DNA of 6,987 nucleotides from Gammaproteobacteria bacterium (lineage in GTDB: Bacteria > Pseudomonadota > Gammaproteobacteria > Eutrophobiales > Eutrophobiaceae), in NCBI GenBank assembly GCA_003645215.1, contig QNEM01000111.1:1-6987 (forward strand). Direction: 5' to 3'. Shown here one piece after another: positions 5,749-6,987 of the stretch. The notes under the pieces are model-generated. The model was not told where the DNA came from. It made no database searches and worked only from the letters and a program-made list of their open reading frames with translations. A program made the position numbers and the translations under genes. Numbering within the stretch: position 1 is the stretch's first letter; each line of letters opens with the position of its first letter.

Positions 5749-6987
5749 ATGAATAGTCGTATAGAACAGGAAAGAGAAGAACTCACAGGCATCATCCAGC
5801 AAATTCTTGAAGAGGCAAAACGACAGGGAGCCACCGCTGCAGAAGCAGACATCGGTACCGGTGCCGGCCTGACAGTAACGACGCGTCTGGATGAAGTCGA
5901 AAAAGTAGAACACGAACGTGACAAGGGTCTCGGCATGACTGTCTTTATTGGGCAGCAAAAAGGCAGTGCCAGCAGCTCTGATTTCAGTGAAAAGGCCATC
6001 AGGGAAACTGTCAAAGCCGCCTGTGATATTGCCCGCTTCGCCAGTGAAGATGAGTTTGCGGGTCTTCCAGATGCAGAACTCATGGCATCAGAAACCCCGG
6101 AACTGGATCTCTATCATCCCTGGGAAATCACACCTGAAGATGCGATTCAACTGGCAGTCGACTGCGAAGCCATCGCCAGAAATGAAGATAAACGGATTAA
6201 TAATTCCGATGGCACCTCAGTAAGTACCTATGCCGGCAATCATTTTTATGGCAATACCCATGGCTTTATCGATGGCTGGCACTGGTCAAGCCACACCATT
6301 GATTGCACAGTCATTGCAGAAACCAGCAATGGCATGCAGCGAGATGGCTGGTATAGCAAGGCACGCAACAAAGATGATCTGCAGAGTATTCAAGAGATAG
6401 CTAAAGAAGCCGCAAAAAGAACCACCCAGCGCCTGGATGCAAAAAAACTATCCACCAGAAACTGTCCGGTAATCTTTGAAGCACCAATTGCCTCAGGTTT
6501 GTTTTCTGCATTTATTACTGCAATCTCTGGAGGCAGTCTCTATCGCAAGGCCAGCTTCTTGTTAGATAAAATTGATGAACAGGTGTTCGCCGATCATATC
6601 CACATCCATGAACGACCACACATCAAAGGCGCACTCGGCAGCGCCCCCTTTGACAATGAAGGCATGGCCACAAGAAACCGTGACTTGATCGTCGATGGCA
6701 TCTTGCAGGGTTATGTACTCAGTAGTTACTCCGCAAGAAAACTTGGCCTACAACCAACCGCCAATGCAGGGGGTGTACATAACCTCACCATCGATAGCAG
6801 TGAACATGATGTTGAAGAACTGATTAAACAAATGGACACCGGCCTGTTCATCACCGACATGATCGGTTTCGGTGTTAATCAAATCACCGGAGACTATTCA
6901 CGCGGTGCCTCTGGTTTCTGGGTTGAAAATGGAGAATTGCAATATCCGGTAGAAGAGATCACTGTTGCTGGTAATCTCACTGAAATG
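5749..6987 (+). CDS. pmbA: Metalloprotease subunit PmbA/TldE (3' end outside the window)
   Basis: The first 413 codons are present with no stop. By comparison with the 450-residue E. coli protein, only about 38 residues are missing. TldE (PmbA) pairs with TldD to form a cytoplasmic protease that trims peptides, including microcin and other RiPP precursors, and degrades CcdA antitoxin. Family landmarks, counted from the ATG at 5749, are the N-terminal domain segment KGSASSSDFS (about 71-80), PVIFEAPIASGLF, GGSLYRKASFLLD, the stretch SAPFDNEGMATRNRDLIVDG, SYSARKLGL, and GDYSRGASGFWVENGELQYP near the end. The HExxxH zinc motif of TldD is absent, as expected for the TldE subunit, so catalysis needs a TldD encoded elsewhere. 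The ATG at 5749 gives MNSRIEQEREEL, matching where family alignment starts. An in-frame ATG at 5674 would add 25 residues of low similarity. The RBS is weak for both. It is divergent from uvrD. Confidence 0.95.
   Translation, partial: MNSRIEQEREELTGIIQQILEEAKRQGATAAEADIGTGAGLTVTTRLDEVEKVEHERDKGLGMTVFIGQQKGSASSSDFSEKAIRETVKAACDIARFASEDEFAGLPDAELMASETPELDLYHPWEITPEDAIQLAVDCEAIARNEDKRINNSDGTSVSTYAGNHFYGNTHGFIDGWHWSSHTIDCTVIAETSNGMQRDGWYSKARNKDDLQSIQEIAKEAAKRTTQRLDAKKLSTRNCPVIFEAPIASGLFSAFITAISGGSLYRKASFLLDKIDEQVFADHIHIHERPHIKGALGSAPFDNEGMATRNRDLIVDGILQGYVLSSYSARKLGLQPTANAGGVHNLTIDSSEHDVEELIKQMDTGLFITDMIGFGVNQITGDYSRGASGFWVENGELQYPVEEITVAGNLTEM

Noticed and set aside
5694..6083. Minus-strand open frame of 129 codons across the start of pmbA
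   Set aside because: It lies antisense to a clear PmbA/TldE coding region, is rich in Ser/Ala as shadow frames often are, and shows no recognisable motif.

Overview
The window looks like chromosomal DNA of a gammaproteobacterium. The helicase residues outside its intein follow E. coli UvrD almost motif for motif, from a start reading MDVS to the C-terminal Tudor-like segment. The PmbA/TldE homologue and the lipoprotein-anchored cytochrome c5 fit the same group. Base composition is moderate and AT-leaning, except for the first ~196 bases, which are about 67% G+C by hand count. I cannot name a genus.

Layout: (a) 1-196 is GC-rich DNA with no convincing gene. It ends exactly at the 3' end of a tRNA-Arg(CCG) gene on the minus strand (197-270). 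(b) 271-494 is AT-rich and intergenic. It holds a short palindrome, a long near-perfect hairpin (320-367) and a candidate sigma70 promoter. (c) 495-1154, plus strand: a 37-residue single-span membrane protein followed by a lipoprotein cytochrome c5, closed by a terminator (1175-1202) that works in both directions. (d) 1233-2333, minus strand: a TRAP-transporter solute-binding lipoprotein of the TakP-like type, with no permease genes beside it. (e) 2388-5642, minus strand: uvrD (DNA helicase II), interrupted in frame by a 358-residue intein (3816-4889). (f) From 5749 to the window end, plus strand: pmbA/tldE, missing only its last few dozen codons and divergent from uvrD.

The most notable object is the intein. 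It splits helicase motif III between the conserved Gln and Ser of QSIYSWRG, so no active UvrD can form without splicing. Its splicing blocks are intact (Cys1, TPEH in block B, His-Asn at the end, Ser +1). The central insert has no LAGLIDADG or HNH signature. It has a region whose residue pattern resembles a GIY-YIG nuclease, followed by a segment that may be a degenerate LAGLIDADG-like half. The genes otherwise do unrelated housekeeping jobs: respiration, solute uptake, DNA repair and proteolysis. The only likely co-transcribed pairs are the small membrane protein with cytochrome c5, and possibly uvrD with the TRAP gene (54-base gap).
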